From Rhabdochlamydiaceae bacterium (GTDB lineage Bacteria; Chlamydiota; Chlamydiia; Chlamydiales; Rhabdochlamydiaceae): 64,000 nucleotides of DNA. Position 1 is the stretch's first letter, and every line of letters starts with the position of its first letter. Location of the stretch: assembly GCA_019752555.1 (NCBI GenBank), contig JAIELY010000005.1:1-64000 (forward strand), in the 5' to 3' direction. Positions 52,731 through 61,639 of the stretch are shown piece by piece. The notes beneath the pieces are model-generated. The model made no database searches. It worked only from the letters and a program-made list of their open reading frames with translations, and was not told where the DNA came from. The position numbers and the translations under genes were made by a program.

Positions 52731-53753
52731 TTAGAATGTCAGTTTGAGCTGCCAAGTTCCGCCTTGCAACATCAAGTTGCCATATCCTGCATCGGCGATG
52801 TAAAAGTTTTGAATTGCCGAATTTTGATTTCTCCAGGTTCCAAAGAAATACTGCGCTTCATAGAGTGCTGCAAGATCGATAGTAAAGTGTTTTGTACAGA
52901 CGATACCCCACGTTAATCCGACTTGTGCCTGTAGTGCAGGAATGATCCGATGTTGTCGATAAGTGACTTTGGATTGAGGAACTGGAAAATCTGCAAGATC
53001 TCCGTTAATATCATATTTTACAGGATTGTGAGCGGTGCCGTAGAAGAAGCTTGCCGCAAAATTTCCCATAATTCCAAAGCCTGCGCCCATTGCCATGTTC
53101 CCTTGGAGACCTAGCTTAGGACCTACTCCATTAAAGTCATTTGTCTGTTTGATTTTTGCACTGAATACAACGTTGTTTGTACCGAGAAAATTGGGATATT
53201 TAATCGATTGTAACTGATTGATCCATCCTGCAGTGACTCCGAAGTAAGGACGAAGCAAGTAGCGTTCATTAAAGCAAAGCCGATATCCAAAATCGAGTTC
53301 TGCAGTATCAAAATCTAAATCCCATGTGCTATGCGGCTTTCCTCCTCCAACACCACTGCCTCCAACGGGAAAGGCATTGCCAATTCCTAAGAGTTGAGAC
53401 CCAATAATGAAAGGTTTTGAGCTAGAGCCGTGAGATGTATTGTGAAATCGGGTCCAGTAAAACGAAATATCACAGGGTGCTCCAATAAAAACAGCTCCTG
53501 TTCCAACACGGAAGCCCGTTGCCCATTGAGAGGCCTGATGGATTTCTTTATTTTTTTTGCCAAGAGGTGATGTGAATTCGCTAACTGAAAGACAATAAGT
53601 CATGCCGGTCTGATTAGGCTTCCAAAGCAGAAGCTCCCCGCTAATAAAAATCGCATTGTGGGGTTCTTTCACATTGCAAGGACCCGTTGCGGCAAAAGAG
53701 GATGCTGACATGCAAATAAAGGATGCAAAGCTTAACTGTTTGAGCAATTTCAT
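52731..53753 (-). CDS. MOMP-like outer-membrane protein, short form
   Basis: 340 residues from Met53753, with signal peptide MKLLKQLSFASFICMSASSFA. The barrel begins at once (NAIFISGELLLWKPNQTGMTY) with the same strand 1 motif as the copy at 35.3 kb (YFTGEWLLWQTRAGGLEFA) and shared features such as WDLDFDTAELDFGYRLCF versus WDISFQSADVEIGRAYF; it ends in a C-terminal Phe (WQLKLTF). Porin-like role inferred. GGAG lies 9 nt upstream of Met53753; the frame is open to 53801 but that would hide the signal peptide. It lacks the disordered stalk and coil of the other copy. Confidence 0.83.
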   Translation of the reverse strand: MKLLKQLSFASFICMSASSFAATGPCNVKEPHNAIFISGELLLWKPNQTGMTYCLSVSEFTSPLGKKNKEIHQASQWATGFRVGTGAVFIGAPCDISFYWTRFHNTSHGSSSKPFIIGSQLLGIGNAFPVGGSGVGGGKPHSTWDLDFDTAELDFGYRLCFNERYLLRPYFGVTAGWINQLQSIKYPNFLGTNNVVFSAKIKQTNDFNGVGPKLGLQGNMAMGAGFGIMGNFAASFFYGTAHNPVKYDINGDLADFPVPQSKVTYRQHRIIPALQAQVGLTWGIVCTKHFTIDLAALYEAQYFFGTWRNQNSAIQNFYIADAGYGNLMLQGGTWQLKLTF

Positions 53754-53964
53754 CTTGGAGTCTCCATTTTTTCTAACTTTGAGACCATAGAAAAAAAACA
53801 AATATTAGTCTTTATTTTTCTTTAAATTGATGGCTGAATTTTCATAAGTCACTTATTTTTAATTAGATGAGATTTTGATTTTTGAATCGGAATGTTTAGG
53901 TTTCATGTGGATATTTCACTGCAATCGTTTGCATTCCTGATAGTTGTGTTATTTATTGTTTTAG

Positions 53965-53993
53965 TTGACTTTTTAGTTGTTTTTGTGTATAAT
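53965..53993 (+). promoter_or_regulatory. Strong promoter of the CE protease gene
   Basis: TTGACT at 53965-53970 and TATAAT at 53988-53993 with a 17-bp spacer: 11 of 12 consensus positions. A GTG just before the -10 resembles an extended -10. 41 bp upstream of the ATG. Confidence 0.78.
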
Positions 53994-54034
53994 AAGATAA
54001 GAAAAAGCATTAATCTCGAGAGGTTTATATAATT

Positions 54035-54982
54035 ATGCCTAATCCATTAACAGCGTTGTGCCGTTTGTTTACTTCAGCTCCCGAACAGACGCCTCCTCCA
54101 GGGACATTTACTTGCGACAACCCTCCACGGCCTGTAGTGGACTTAAGTGCAGAAAGAGACACCCTACATCCAATGCAACCCGAGTCTATCCAAACAGAGC
54201 CGCTATTGCCTCAAATCTTACAGTGGTTTGCTCATGTTAGAACCCGCTTCCAAACGCTCTTTGCCCATTTTACCGCGCTTTTCCGAACAACTTCTGAACC
54301 CCAACAGCAGCAGGCGGCACCCTTACTTGCCGATCAGCCACCTTCCGATGATGAAGACGGTTTTGAGATTCCTGATGATAACGGCGATGTTTCAGTGCCA
54401 AACTTAAGGGAAACAATTCAGAATCGTCCCGTTGCCAACGTCTCTCTTATCTCAGACATTTGGAATGAACTTAAACAGCCAGGCTTTGCGCTGTTTTCAG
54501 GCTTATTGGTCGGATCCCCTCAACAAAATGTCATCGAAGCAGTACGTTCATCCACAGAAAATGTCGTCTTTCTACCTGCAGTGGTAGAAAATCGAGGATT
54601 TGGCTCGCAATTGTTGCCTGAACATCTCCGTCAACACTTTGTCGTTTTTGTTGTTAACAAGCAAACGGGCTCTATTGGATATTTTGATCCTCAGGGAAAA
54701 GAGATTAGTAAAGAACAGCGCTCTCTATTGCATACCGAAATCACTCCCAACATGTTTGTGGAAAATCTTAGAGCGGCATTAAATCTCCAAGGTAAAACCC
54801 AGAGTAACCTTCAACAGATTCAAACAAACTCTACTGAATGTGGATTTTATGGCTCTCTGTTCATGGGGCGCATGGCAGCAGGCCATTCATTTGATGCATT
54901 AACAGGTCAAAATAGCCGAGATCTTTATTTTGGCGGCGATAGCGGGGCCAAAGTTGCCTTGCTGGATCAAATCCGATCTTAA
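54035..54982 (+). CDS. CE-clan (Ulp1/C48-like) cysteine protease, candidate effector
   Basis: 315 residues. The catalytic set of the CE clan can be read in order: H201 (RQHFVVFV), D218 (GYFDPQG), Q263 and C269 in QTNSTECGFY, matching the Ulp1/adenain pattern QTNxxDCGxF except that the residue before Cys is Glu. The N-terminal third is Pro/Gln-rich and disordered with one amphipathic hydrophobic stretch (about 57-83). C. trachomatis secretes CE-clan deubiquitinases ChlaDub1/2 with a similar Pro-rich N-terminus, so a secreted deubiquitinase or deSUMOylase is the best guess. GAGAGG RBS 11 nt upstream. Its stop overlaps the convergent repeat gene by 4 bp. Confidence 0.82.
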   Translation: MPNPLTALCRLFTSAPEQTPPPGTFTCDNPPRPVVDLSAERDTLHPMQPESIQTEPLLPQILQWFAHVRTRFQTLFAHFTALFRTTSEPQQQQAAPLLADQPPSDDEDGFEIPDDNGDVSVPNLRETIQNRPVANVSLISDIWNELKQPGFALFSGLLVGSPQQNVIEAVRSSTENVVFLPAVVENRGFGSQLLPEHLRQHFVVFVVNKQTGSIGYFDPQGKEISKEQRSLLHTEITPNMFVENLRAALNLQGKTQSNLQQIQTNSTECGFYGSLFMGRMAAGHSFDALTGQNSRDLYFGGDSGAKVALLDQIRS

Positions 54983-56415
54983 TTTTTCTTTTCGACAGGG
55001 GTTAAACTCTCTAAAAGTTTAACCTTGTCGAGCTTTGCTATCCAAATTTCATTATCTTGTCTTCCATAAAACAGAAAGACGTTGTGTTCATCGGCAAAAA
55101 AACCTGTAGGAAAGACGACTCTCATCGGCTTCCAGGTTTTACATGCAGGTCCATTATAAAAATGTTTTCCTATGATCGGGGCGGTGCTAGCGGCCGTCAA
55201 CGCAAAGGGTGGCTTAGCCTCGAAAGTATAAGCCCCTAAAAAATAGTGTGGCATGACTTTGCCTTCCGACTGGACAGATGCCATTGGCAGGTGGGACTGG
55301 AAAAAAGAGAGGTATTGCCCATCAATCAAAAGTGCGGGAGTCCCCCCGTGAAGCGGTCCCCAGTGCCAGTCTAAGTCCAAAGGGGTCTGTGCTAATGTGG
55401 CACACTTGCCATTTCCGATCGGAGATAAGACCTGGTGCGGCTCGATACTGTAGGAGAGTAGAAGCTCATCTTCGTAAACAAAAGGAACCCAATTTTTTTC
55501 CCAGCGAGTTTTGCTTTCATTTTCAAACTCAGAGAGCGCTTGCGGCTCTTCTGTGTAAAACCGCTTTCCATCAAAATGCACCTCAGCGATATACATCCGA
55601 CGCAATAACGGAGTGAGTTTATCGCTGAAGACCATGAACAAACGATCTCCAATCGTAATCAGACGGGGGTCTTGAGGCTTAGAAGGGGCGTTTAAGTTAG
55701 AAATGTCCATCTCTAACAGAATCGGCTCTCCAATAGGGTTGAATTCCTTGTCCAAAAAGACAAATCCAATCCGATCTGGAAGACGGCTAAAAGAGTTGCG
55801 CACTCGAAAGCACATGACAAGAGAGTCCTTCCATTTTGTGACAGAAGGATTAAACGAATCAGGGTAGCCGGGGATTTCAAGCTTTCTTGTTTCTAAAACA
55901 AAATCGTCCAAATGCTCTTCTAAATCGATAAGAGGTGTCTTCGGGACGGCTGGCTTCCTGCTCTCGCATAAAAACCGGATAAGATCTGTAAAGTCGTGAA
56001 ATTCCGCAAGATTTTCGAGTTTATGAAATTCACATAAGTCTTCAAGGCGATGAAATTCGCATAGATCCTCTAAAAGGTGAAATTCGCTTAAATCCTCCAG
56101 TAGGTGAAATTCACATAAGTCTTCAAGCAAATGAAACTCGCAAAGATCCTCGATTAAGTGAAACTCGCACAAATCTTCTAAGCAATGAAATTCACAGAGA
56201 TCCTCAAGACGATGAAATTCACATAAATCTTCTAATAAAGAGAGTTTAATCAAACGCTCGATGAGTGAAAAAGAGCTGCCCGCTTTAGGCTCCGATGACA
56301 GATTCTCTTCCGCTGTGCCATTTAACGTTCCGAAGAGAAAATGCAATAGGATTAGAGAGAATTGAACCCACTTAAAACTGGGAAACTTCGTTATAAGATG
56401 CATGAGTTCCTTCAA
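54979..56415 (-). CDS. LEDLCEFH-repeat protein with GH130-like propeller
   Basis: 478 residues in three parts. Residues 10-34 are hydrophobic (VQFSLILLHFLFG), a signal or membrane anchor. Residues 60-140 are nine tandem 9-residue units of consensus (L/R)LEDLCEFH with no gaps. Residues 165-470 are beta-rich: DSFNPSVTKWKD, PQDPRLITIGDRLFMVFSD, KNWVPFVYEDELLLSYSIEPHQV, GGTPALLIDGQYLSFFQSH and PTGFFADEHNVFLFYGRQDN are the recurring blades of a five-bladed GH130-type glycoside phosphorylase propeller. Activity as mannoside phosphorylase or hydrolase is unproven. The Cys and His in every repeat could bind metal or form disulfides if exported. Confidence 0.8.
   Translation of the reverse strand: MKELMHLITKFPSFKWVQFSLILLHFLFGTLNGTAEENLSSEPKAGSSFSLIERLIKLSLLEDLCEFHRLEDLCEFHCLEDLCEFHLIEDLCEFHLLEDLCEFHLLEDLSEFHLLEDLCEFHRLEDLCEFHKLENLAEFHDFTDLIRFLCESRKPAVPKTPLIDLEEHLDDFVLETRKLEIPGYPDSFNPSVTKWKDSLVMCFRVRNSFSRLPDRIGFVFLDKEFNPIGEPILLEMDISNLNAPSKPQDPRLITIGDRLFMVFSDKLTPLLRRMYIAEVHFDGKRFYTEEPQALSEFENESKTRWEKNWVPFVYEDELLLSYSIEPHQVLSPIGNGKCATLAQTPLDLDWHWGPLHGGTPALLIDGQYLSFFQSHLPMASVQSEGKVMPHYFLGAYTFEAKPPFALTAASTAPIIGKHFYNGPACKTWKPMRVVFPTGFFADEHNVFLFYGRQDNEIWIAKLDKVKLLESLTPVEKKN
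55996..56238 (-). repeat. Nine tandem 27-bp coding repeats
   Basis: 81 codons forming 9 units of 9 residues. The DNA copies differ at many synonymous sites while the residues LEDLCEFH stay constant, so the array is old and under selection at the protein level. Units 6 and 9 vary (LSEFH, LENLAEFH). Confidence 0.93.
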
Positions 56416-56637
56416 AGTTTATCGGAGCGTTGCAAAGGGTATAAATGGACAGACTGGTATAGCTTAAAAAATGCATTTGCATCAACTTTTTTTATAAAGC
56501 TCTTCACAAATGCAAAAAAGCCGATCTGATTCGCTCTATTCAAAAGAGGGGCTGTCGTGAAGTATTATTGAAATCGCATGTTGCTGAATTTGAAGATTTT
56601 TTATATCTTCTGTTTTTTTAACGTTTTAAGGATATCT
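56416..56637. other. Intergenic region before the autotransporter
   Basis: 222 bp between divergent genes, with no ORF or hairpin that I can support. A frame extending the autotransporter to 56578 is open, but the conserved start is 56638. Confidence 0.4.
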
Positions 56638-58509
56638 ATGCGCATTAACAATGGGGCGATGAGTGTAGCCTCCCTAGCCGGGTTCTTTTTGACAGCATTG
56701 AGCCCGTTGTTTGCAAGTCCTGTTCTGATCCTTGTCGATTCTTTTTCTCAGGATAGTTTTACGGGAACGAGCACAACAGATGGCACTACAATAGAAATCA
56801 CGAGTGGTTCTACCCTCAGTTATTTAGATCAGAGTAGTGCGGGAAATGCTTTAATTAACATTGATGGGACATCTCAGCTTAATTTCTCTCAAACAGCATC
56901 TAACACATATTCAGGCCTCCTCTCTGGCAGTGGCTCGATTGTTAAAAATGGTTCAGGAAACTTATCCATGACTGGGAACAATGCTGCATTTTTAGGACCA
57001 TTATCTGTGCAAGTGGGGACGTTGATCTTAACTGGAAACTACGGCGGCAATGTGACCTCCTCGCCTGGGGCAAGTATTGTCTATGGAGGTGCGATCTCTG
57101 GGGATCTCATTGTAAGTGGATCGCTTTCTACAAACGGGATACGCACTCTAAGTGTTGGTGGAAATTATACTCAACTTAATGGAGCAGTTTACCTTGCTGC
57201 AATCAGCGGCTCCGGGCAGAGCACTTTGATAGACATTGCCTCAACGGCAAGTATTGACGGGTTTGTACAAGTGGACACCTCGGCTGGCGTTCTCATCAAC
57301 CACACTTACACTCTTTTACATGCAAATGGAGGCGTGAGTGGAACGTATAGTTTAATCAATAACAATCCGCTGTTTAAATTCAGTCTTACCTATGATCCCT
57401 TTAATGTGTATCTCTCGTTTGCAACGGATTTTCAGGCGGTTGCAGTAACACAAAATGAAAAGAATGTCGCTAAACAACTCAATTCGATTACCAATCCTAA
57501 CTCTGATGAAATTGTGGTTTTAAGTGCTTTTGCTTCTTTGACTCCTAGCGAAGCGCGCGTTGCTTTAAATCGGATGTCAGGGGAACAATATTCTAATTTT
57601 ATTTTAACTGCGTGGGAGGGAGATGCCCGATTTAATCAAAGCATCTATAACGCCTATCGTGGAAATGTCACAGCGTGCACGCATTCTTGCTCAGGTATCA
57701 ATACTTGGGTTAGCGGGAGTGGAGGAAGAGGGATTCAGAAGGGATCGAGTGCAGAAAGTGGATTTAATTTTTATGACTACATGATTGATACAGGGGTTCA
57801 TGCTTGCATTAGAGATGCTTGGTTGGTAGGCGGAGCTTTAGGATATGAATTTGATCGTGTGCATTCTCATCTTGCGGGAAGAGCCGATTTACAAACTGGA
57901 CATCTAGGGGTTTATTCTGCTTATCAATCTAAACATGTTTATGTGCTTGCAGATCTCATCGGCGGCAAGACTTGGTCGGATTATCAAAGGCCGATTTCTT
58001 TTGGGACGATTCATCGTTTTGCAAAAAGCCACTTACAGATAAAACATGGAAGGTTTGATCTGCAGGTAGGAACAAATTTAGGAAGCTGCCGCTATCTTTT
58101 TCAGCCCTACATTGCAGGCAGCGCGCAAGGGTTATACCAAAATGACATTCATGAGCAGGGGGCCAGTTCCCTAAACCTCAAGGTAAAGCCGATACAGAAA
58201 TGGTTCGCAACAAGCGACGTAGGTGTTCATATTAATTTTCATCCGACTCAAAAAATTGCAATCGATTTGGATCTTGCTTGGGAACATGCTTATGGAAACT
58301 TAAGAGTGAGTGAACAAACGCATTTTGAAGAGTTTGGATCTTGGTTTTGGATTCAAGGTCCCAAGCGGGGTCATGATGGAGGGGTTGGATCTTTATTTAT
58401 TTCCTCACAGTTAACAAATAGCTGGAATTTTTATATCGAAACATCGGGTGAGATATGGAAAAATTGGCATTCCTACGCATTGAATGGAGGCTTGAGTTAC
58501 CAATGGTAA
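56638..58509 (+). CDS. Autotransporter (type V secretion)
   Basis: 623 residues from Met56638: a signal-like N-terminus (MSVASLAGFFLTALSPLFA), a passenger of repeated Gly/Ser/Thr/Asn-rich beta-helix turns (SGNLSMTGNNAAFLG, GTLILTGNYGG, about 60-240), a short linker, and a C-terminal barrel of about 270 residues (from NTWVSGSGGRG) that ends with an aromatic residue (SYQW). The passenger is short for the family. AAGGATATCT is the RBS. Its last bases overlap the ATG of the next exported protein (ATGGTAA), so both are made together. Adhesion is the usual role. Confidence 0.86.
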   Translation: MRINNGAMSVASLAGFFLTALSPLFASPVLILVDSFSQDSFTGTSTTDGTTIEITSGSTLSYLDQSSAGNALINIDGTSQLNFSQTASNTYSGLLSGSGSIVKNGSGNLSMTGNNAAFLGPLSVQVGTLILTGNYGGNVTSSPGASIVYGGAISGDLIVSGSLSTNGIRTLSVGGNYTQLNGAVYLAAISGSGQSTLIDIASTASIDGFVQVDTSAGVLINHTYTLLHANGGVSGTYSLINNNPLFKFSLTYDPFNVYLSFATDFQAVAVTQNEKNVAKQLNSITNPNSDEIVVLSAFASLTPSEARVALNRMSGEQYSNFILTAWEGDARFNQSIYNAYRGNVTACTHSCSGINTWVSGSGGRGIQKGSSAESGFNFYDYMIDTGVHACIRDAWLVGGALGYEFDRVHSHLAGRADLQTGHLGVYSAYQSKHVYVLADLIGGKTWSDYQRPISFGTIHRFAKSHLQIKHGRFDLQVGTNLGSCRYLFQPYIAGSAQGLYQNDIHEQGASSLNLKVKPIQKWFATSDVGVHINFHPTQKIAIDLDLAWEHAYGNLRVSEQTHFEEFGSWFWIQGPKRGHDGGVGSLFISSQLTNSWNFYIETSGEIWKNWHSYALNGGLSYQW

Positions 58510-60536
58510 AATATCTTTTTTTTCTCGCGCTAGTTTCTACCCAGTGTTTAAGTGCAATTACAGTAACGGTTCATGTTTCTCCAGGAGATGTGCTCAATTG
58601 GAATGACTACTCTGGCCTTGGTGCAGGAGACACCCTCAATATTGTCTTGTCAGATCCCTCGGGCGAAGTTCAGCTTCTAGCATCAGGAAGCATTGTCATT
58701 GAGGACACGATCCAGTGCAATGGTCATCTGCGCATTACAAGTCAGCAACAATCGATCACGCAGGATGGAACTCTCACAGCTCCTGAGATCATTTTGGAAG
58801 CGGCTCGTATTTTCTTGACAAAGTCATCGGTGACAGATGCCTCGAGTGCATCAGGGGGCGGTTCTATCTATATTGGAGGAGGATGGCTGGGAATGGACCC
58901 TAGTATCAAGAATGCTCAACATGTAAGCGCTGTCGATGGATCTCAGATTTTGGCCGATGCTCTTGTGGATGGATCGGGGGGAACAGTTGTCCTTTGGTCG
59001 GAAAAGATTACAGGTTTTGAGGGATTGATTTCAGCCCAAGGCAAAGGACTATCGGGAGACGGGGGAGCTGTTGAGATTTCTTCTTATCGGTTTTTGATCT
59101 TTGATGGATCTGTGGATGTGAGTGCTCAAAACGGGCACGATGGCACTTTAAGTTTGGACCCTTATAGCATTACGATTCAAGCTGCAAATCCAGACATTGA
59201 CGGCAATGGCACCAATATGGACATCACCATGGTAAATGAGCTTGATGATGCCACAACGACACCCGTTGGCTTTCCGAATGCAAGCAGTATCATTACAGCA
59301 GGTGCATTAAGTAGCTTATTGACGAACAATGTGAGTTTAACATTAGCTGCGCAAAGTTTTATTACGTTAGATGCCCCATTGGCGCCCGCTGGAACAAATG
59401 TGATCTTAACATTTTCTGCTCCTACAATAAACCTTAACCAACCGATTACTCTTGCAAGCGGAGGATCTATGGTGGGTGTAGGTGTTGCGACAGTGAATGT
59501 AGGCCCCTCTGGCAATGTTCAAAATGCTGTCGATTTTGCTAATAATGGAGCTACTGTAAATCTCAGTAGTGCGACCTACTTAGGACCTGTTGATATTTTG
59601 AATAAAGACATCACCTTAAGTGGAAATGGAGCAGCAAGCACTACGATCCTTAACCCTCCGGGAGGTGTTCCTTCACATTCCTCTCGCAATCCTATCGTGT
59701 TTGTGCAAGGAGGAACGAATGTGACGATTCAAAACCTCACAGTAGATGGAGCATTTATCGGATTTCCTATCAATGCCAATATTACTGGAGTGTTGTATTT
59801 GAATGCAGGGGGAACGATTTCTAACGCACATGTGACTCGAATGGCTAATAGCGCGCCGCCTTACGGAGGAGGGCAACAAGGAAATGGCATTCGCGCTGTT
59901 GTCAATGCAGGAGGCCCTTTTACATTTAATATCACAGGAACTACGATCGATTTATTTCAAAAGGCAGGGATTGTCGCCTCTGGTTCACCTCTTACTGTTA
60001 ATATTACAAATAACAATGTGATCGGATTGGGTGTGACGAGCACCCCTGCTGCTAATGGAATTCAAATTTCATCGGGTGCAACGGGAGTTGTTTCTGGCAA
60101 TACAGTTTCTGGAATTCAGTTCACAGACCACCATACATCCACAGGGATCCTTACCTTTAGTGCCGGCTCCAATCTCGTGATTTCAGGCAATACGGTCAAT
60201 AATAACGATGAAGGAATCCTATCGACAGATACCGGGAATGGATTAATTATCCAAAACAATCTGATCACAAACAGCGGAGATGCTGGGATTGCTGTTTTAG
60301 ATAACTTCGGAACTACCCAAATGAACATGAACACTTTGACGAACAACGGGGGATTGGGAGGGGTTACTGGCGCAAATACAGGAATCTATTTATTCAGCTC
60401 GAGTAATGAAGCTTTCGAGGTCAATCAAAATACAATTACTCCCGCTGTAGGAGCCTCTGGGATGTTTACACAAGGAAATGCGTTGGGACAAGCGCCTAAC
60501 CCCAATTTTTTTGATAATGTGTTTCTCGATCCTTAG
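58503..60536 (+). CDS. Exported beta-helix protein, FHA-like N-terminus
   Basis: 677 residues with signal peptide MVKYLFFLALVSTQCLSA. The first 220 residues (LNIVLSDPSGEVQLLASGSIVIED, GGGSIYIGGGW, GGTVVLWSEKITGFEGLISAQG, GDGGAVEISS) resemble the filamentous haemagglutinin-like secretion region. Residues 340-660 are parallel beta-helix repeats (NITGTTIDL, GNTVSGI, NNDEGILS, NAGIAVLDN). There is no C-terminal barrel and no TpsB partner nearby, so its route across the outer membrane is unclear; the coupled autotransporter is the obvious candidate partner. Overlaps it by 7 bp. Confidence 0.82.
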   Translation: MVKYLFFLALVSTQCLSAITVTVHVSPGDVLNWNDYSGLGAGDTLNIVLSDPSGEVQLLASGSIVIEDTIQCNGHLRITSQQQSITQDGTLTAPEIILEAARIFLTKSSVTDASSASGGGSIYIGGGWLGMDPSIKNAQHVSAVDGSQILADALVDGSGGTVVLWSEKITGFEGLISAQGKGLSGDGGAVEISSYRFLIFDGSVDVSAQNGHDGTLSLDPYSITIQAANPDIDGNGTNMDITMVNELDDATTTPVGFPNASSIITAGALSSLLTNNVSLTLAAQSFITLDAPLAPAGTNVILTFSAPTINLNQPITLASGGSMVGVGVATVNVGPSGNVQNAVDFANNGATVNLSSATYLGPVDILNKDITLSGNGAASTTILNPPGGVPSHSSRNPIVFVQGGTNVTIQNLTVDGAFIGFPINANITGVLYLNAGGTISNAHVTRMANSAPPYGGGQQGNGIRAVVNAGGPFTFNITGTTIDLFQKAGIVASGSPLTVNITNNNVIGLGVTSTPAANGIQISSGATGVVSGNTVSGIQFTDHHTSTGILTFSAGSNLVISGNTVNNNDEGILSTDTGNGLIIQNNLITNSGDAGIAVLDNFGTTQMNMNTLTNNGGLGGVTGANTGIYLFSSSNEAFEVNQNTITPAVGASGMFTQGNALGQAPNPNFFDNVFLDP

Positions 60537-60544
60537 AGAGTCTC

Positions 60545-61525
60545 TTAGATTTGGTTCATTAGAGGTTTTCTTTCAGAATAGGCATGGATGTTTTTAAGCG
60601 TTGTTTCTGCAATATGCTGCAGCGCTTCTTTTGTGAAAAAACCCTGGTGGGAGGTGATGAGCACATTGGGAAATGTTTGAAGGCGCGCGAGTGTGTCATC
60701 GGGGATAAATGAGGAGGAAAGATCTTCATAAAAATAGGGGCTCTCTCCCTCATAAACATCTAAGCCAGCAGCGCTCAATTTTTGCGATTTAAGAGCCTCA
60801 ATGAGAGCTTCTGTGTCAATCAGCCCGCCTCTTGCTGTATTGATCAACAGCGCACCCTCTTTTATTAAAGAGAATGCCTTCGAGTCGATCATATGCTGTG
60901 TCTTTGATGAAAGAGGGCAATGAAGGGTGATGATATCGCTTGTTTTGTAAAGAGTCGGAAGATCGACATAAGCGCATCCTGCTTGCTCAACTTGAGACTT
61001 GTCAATATCGTATCCGAGAACATGCATCCCAAAGCCCTTTAACATCTGAACGACTGCCGCACCGATTTGGCCGCATCCAATGACTCCAGCTGTTTTTCCA
61101 TGCATATCAAACCCGAGAAGCCCCTTAATGCTAAAGTTATTTTCCCGCGTTCTTACATACGCGCGGTGGAGTTTGCGATTTAAACAGAGCATTAGGGCAA
61201 CCGCATGTTCTGCAACGGAAAAAGGGGAGTAGCGGGGCACGCGTACGACAGGTATTTTCCCCTGGGCAGCTTGGAGATCGACGTGGTTGTACCCAGAAGA
61301 ACGCAGGGCGATCAAACCCACATTCAACTCTAAGAGACAATCGATGATTTCTTTAGTTATTGTGTCATTGACAAATACGCATACCGCTTGATGTCCTTTG
61401 GCAAGAGAGCATGTTTTAAGAGAGAGATGGACATCAAAATAATGGATATCAAAGCCAAAAGAAGCATTTGCTTCTGTAAAAAAATTAATATCATATGGCT
61501 TGGCATTAAAGAAGGCGATTTTCAT
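60545..61525 (-). CDS. ldhA: D-lactate dehydrogenase (2-hydroxyacid dehydrogenase)
   Basis: 326 residues, close in length and sequence pattern to E. coli fermentative LdhA (FNAKPYD, SFGFDIHYFD, AVCVFVNDTI, ALRSSGYN). NAD motif GVIGCGQIG, catalytic Arg in LINTARGGLID, and the catalytic His in SHQGFFT. Reduces pyruvate to D-lactate with NADH, regenerating NAD+. AAGGGA precedes the ATG. It converges on the beta-helix gene with an 8-bp gap. It could be another D-2-hydroxyacid dehydrogenase, but the close LdhA pattern makes this less likely. Confidence 0.92.
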   Translation of the reverse strand: MKIAFFNAKPYDINFFTEANASFGFDIHYFDVHLSLKTCSLAKGHQAVCVFVNDTITKEIIDCLLELNVGLIALRSSGYNHVDLQAAQGKIPVVRVPRYSPFSVAEHAVALMLCLNRKLHRAYVRTRENNFSIKGLLGFDMHGKTAGVIGCGQIGAAVVQMLKGFGMHVLGYDIDKSQVEQAGCAYVDLPTLYKTSDIITLHCPLSSKTQHMIDSKAFSLIKEGALLINTARGGLIDTEALIEALKSQKLSAAGLDVYEGESPYFYEDLSSSFIPDDTLARLQTFPNVLITSHQGFFTKEALQHIAETTLKNIHAYSERKPLMNQI

Positions 61526-61639
61526 GGCATCCCTTGTCTATGAACTTAAGGACTTTGAGCACACCTTACAACAAGTGGACGGATCTTGCAATTTCTTTAG
61601 TTCTAGGGTATAATTACTCCAGAAGATCGGAGTTTTTTC

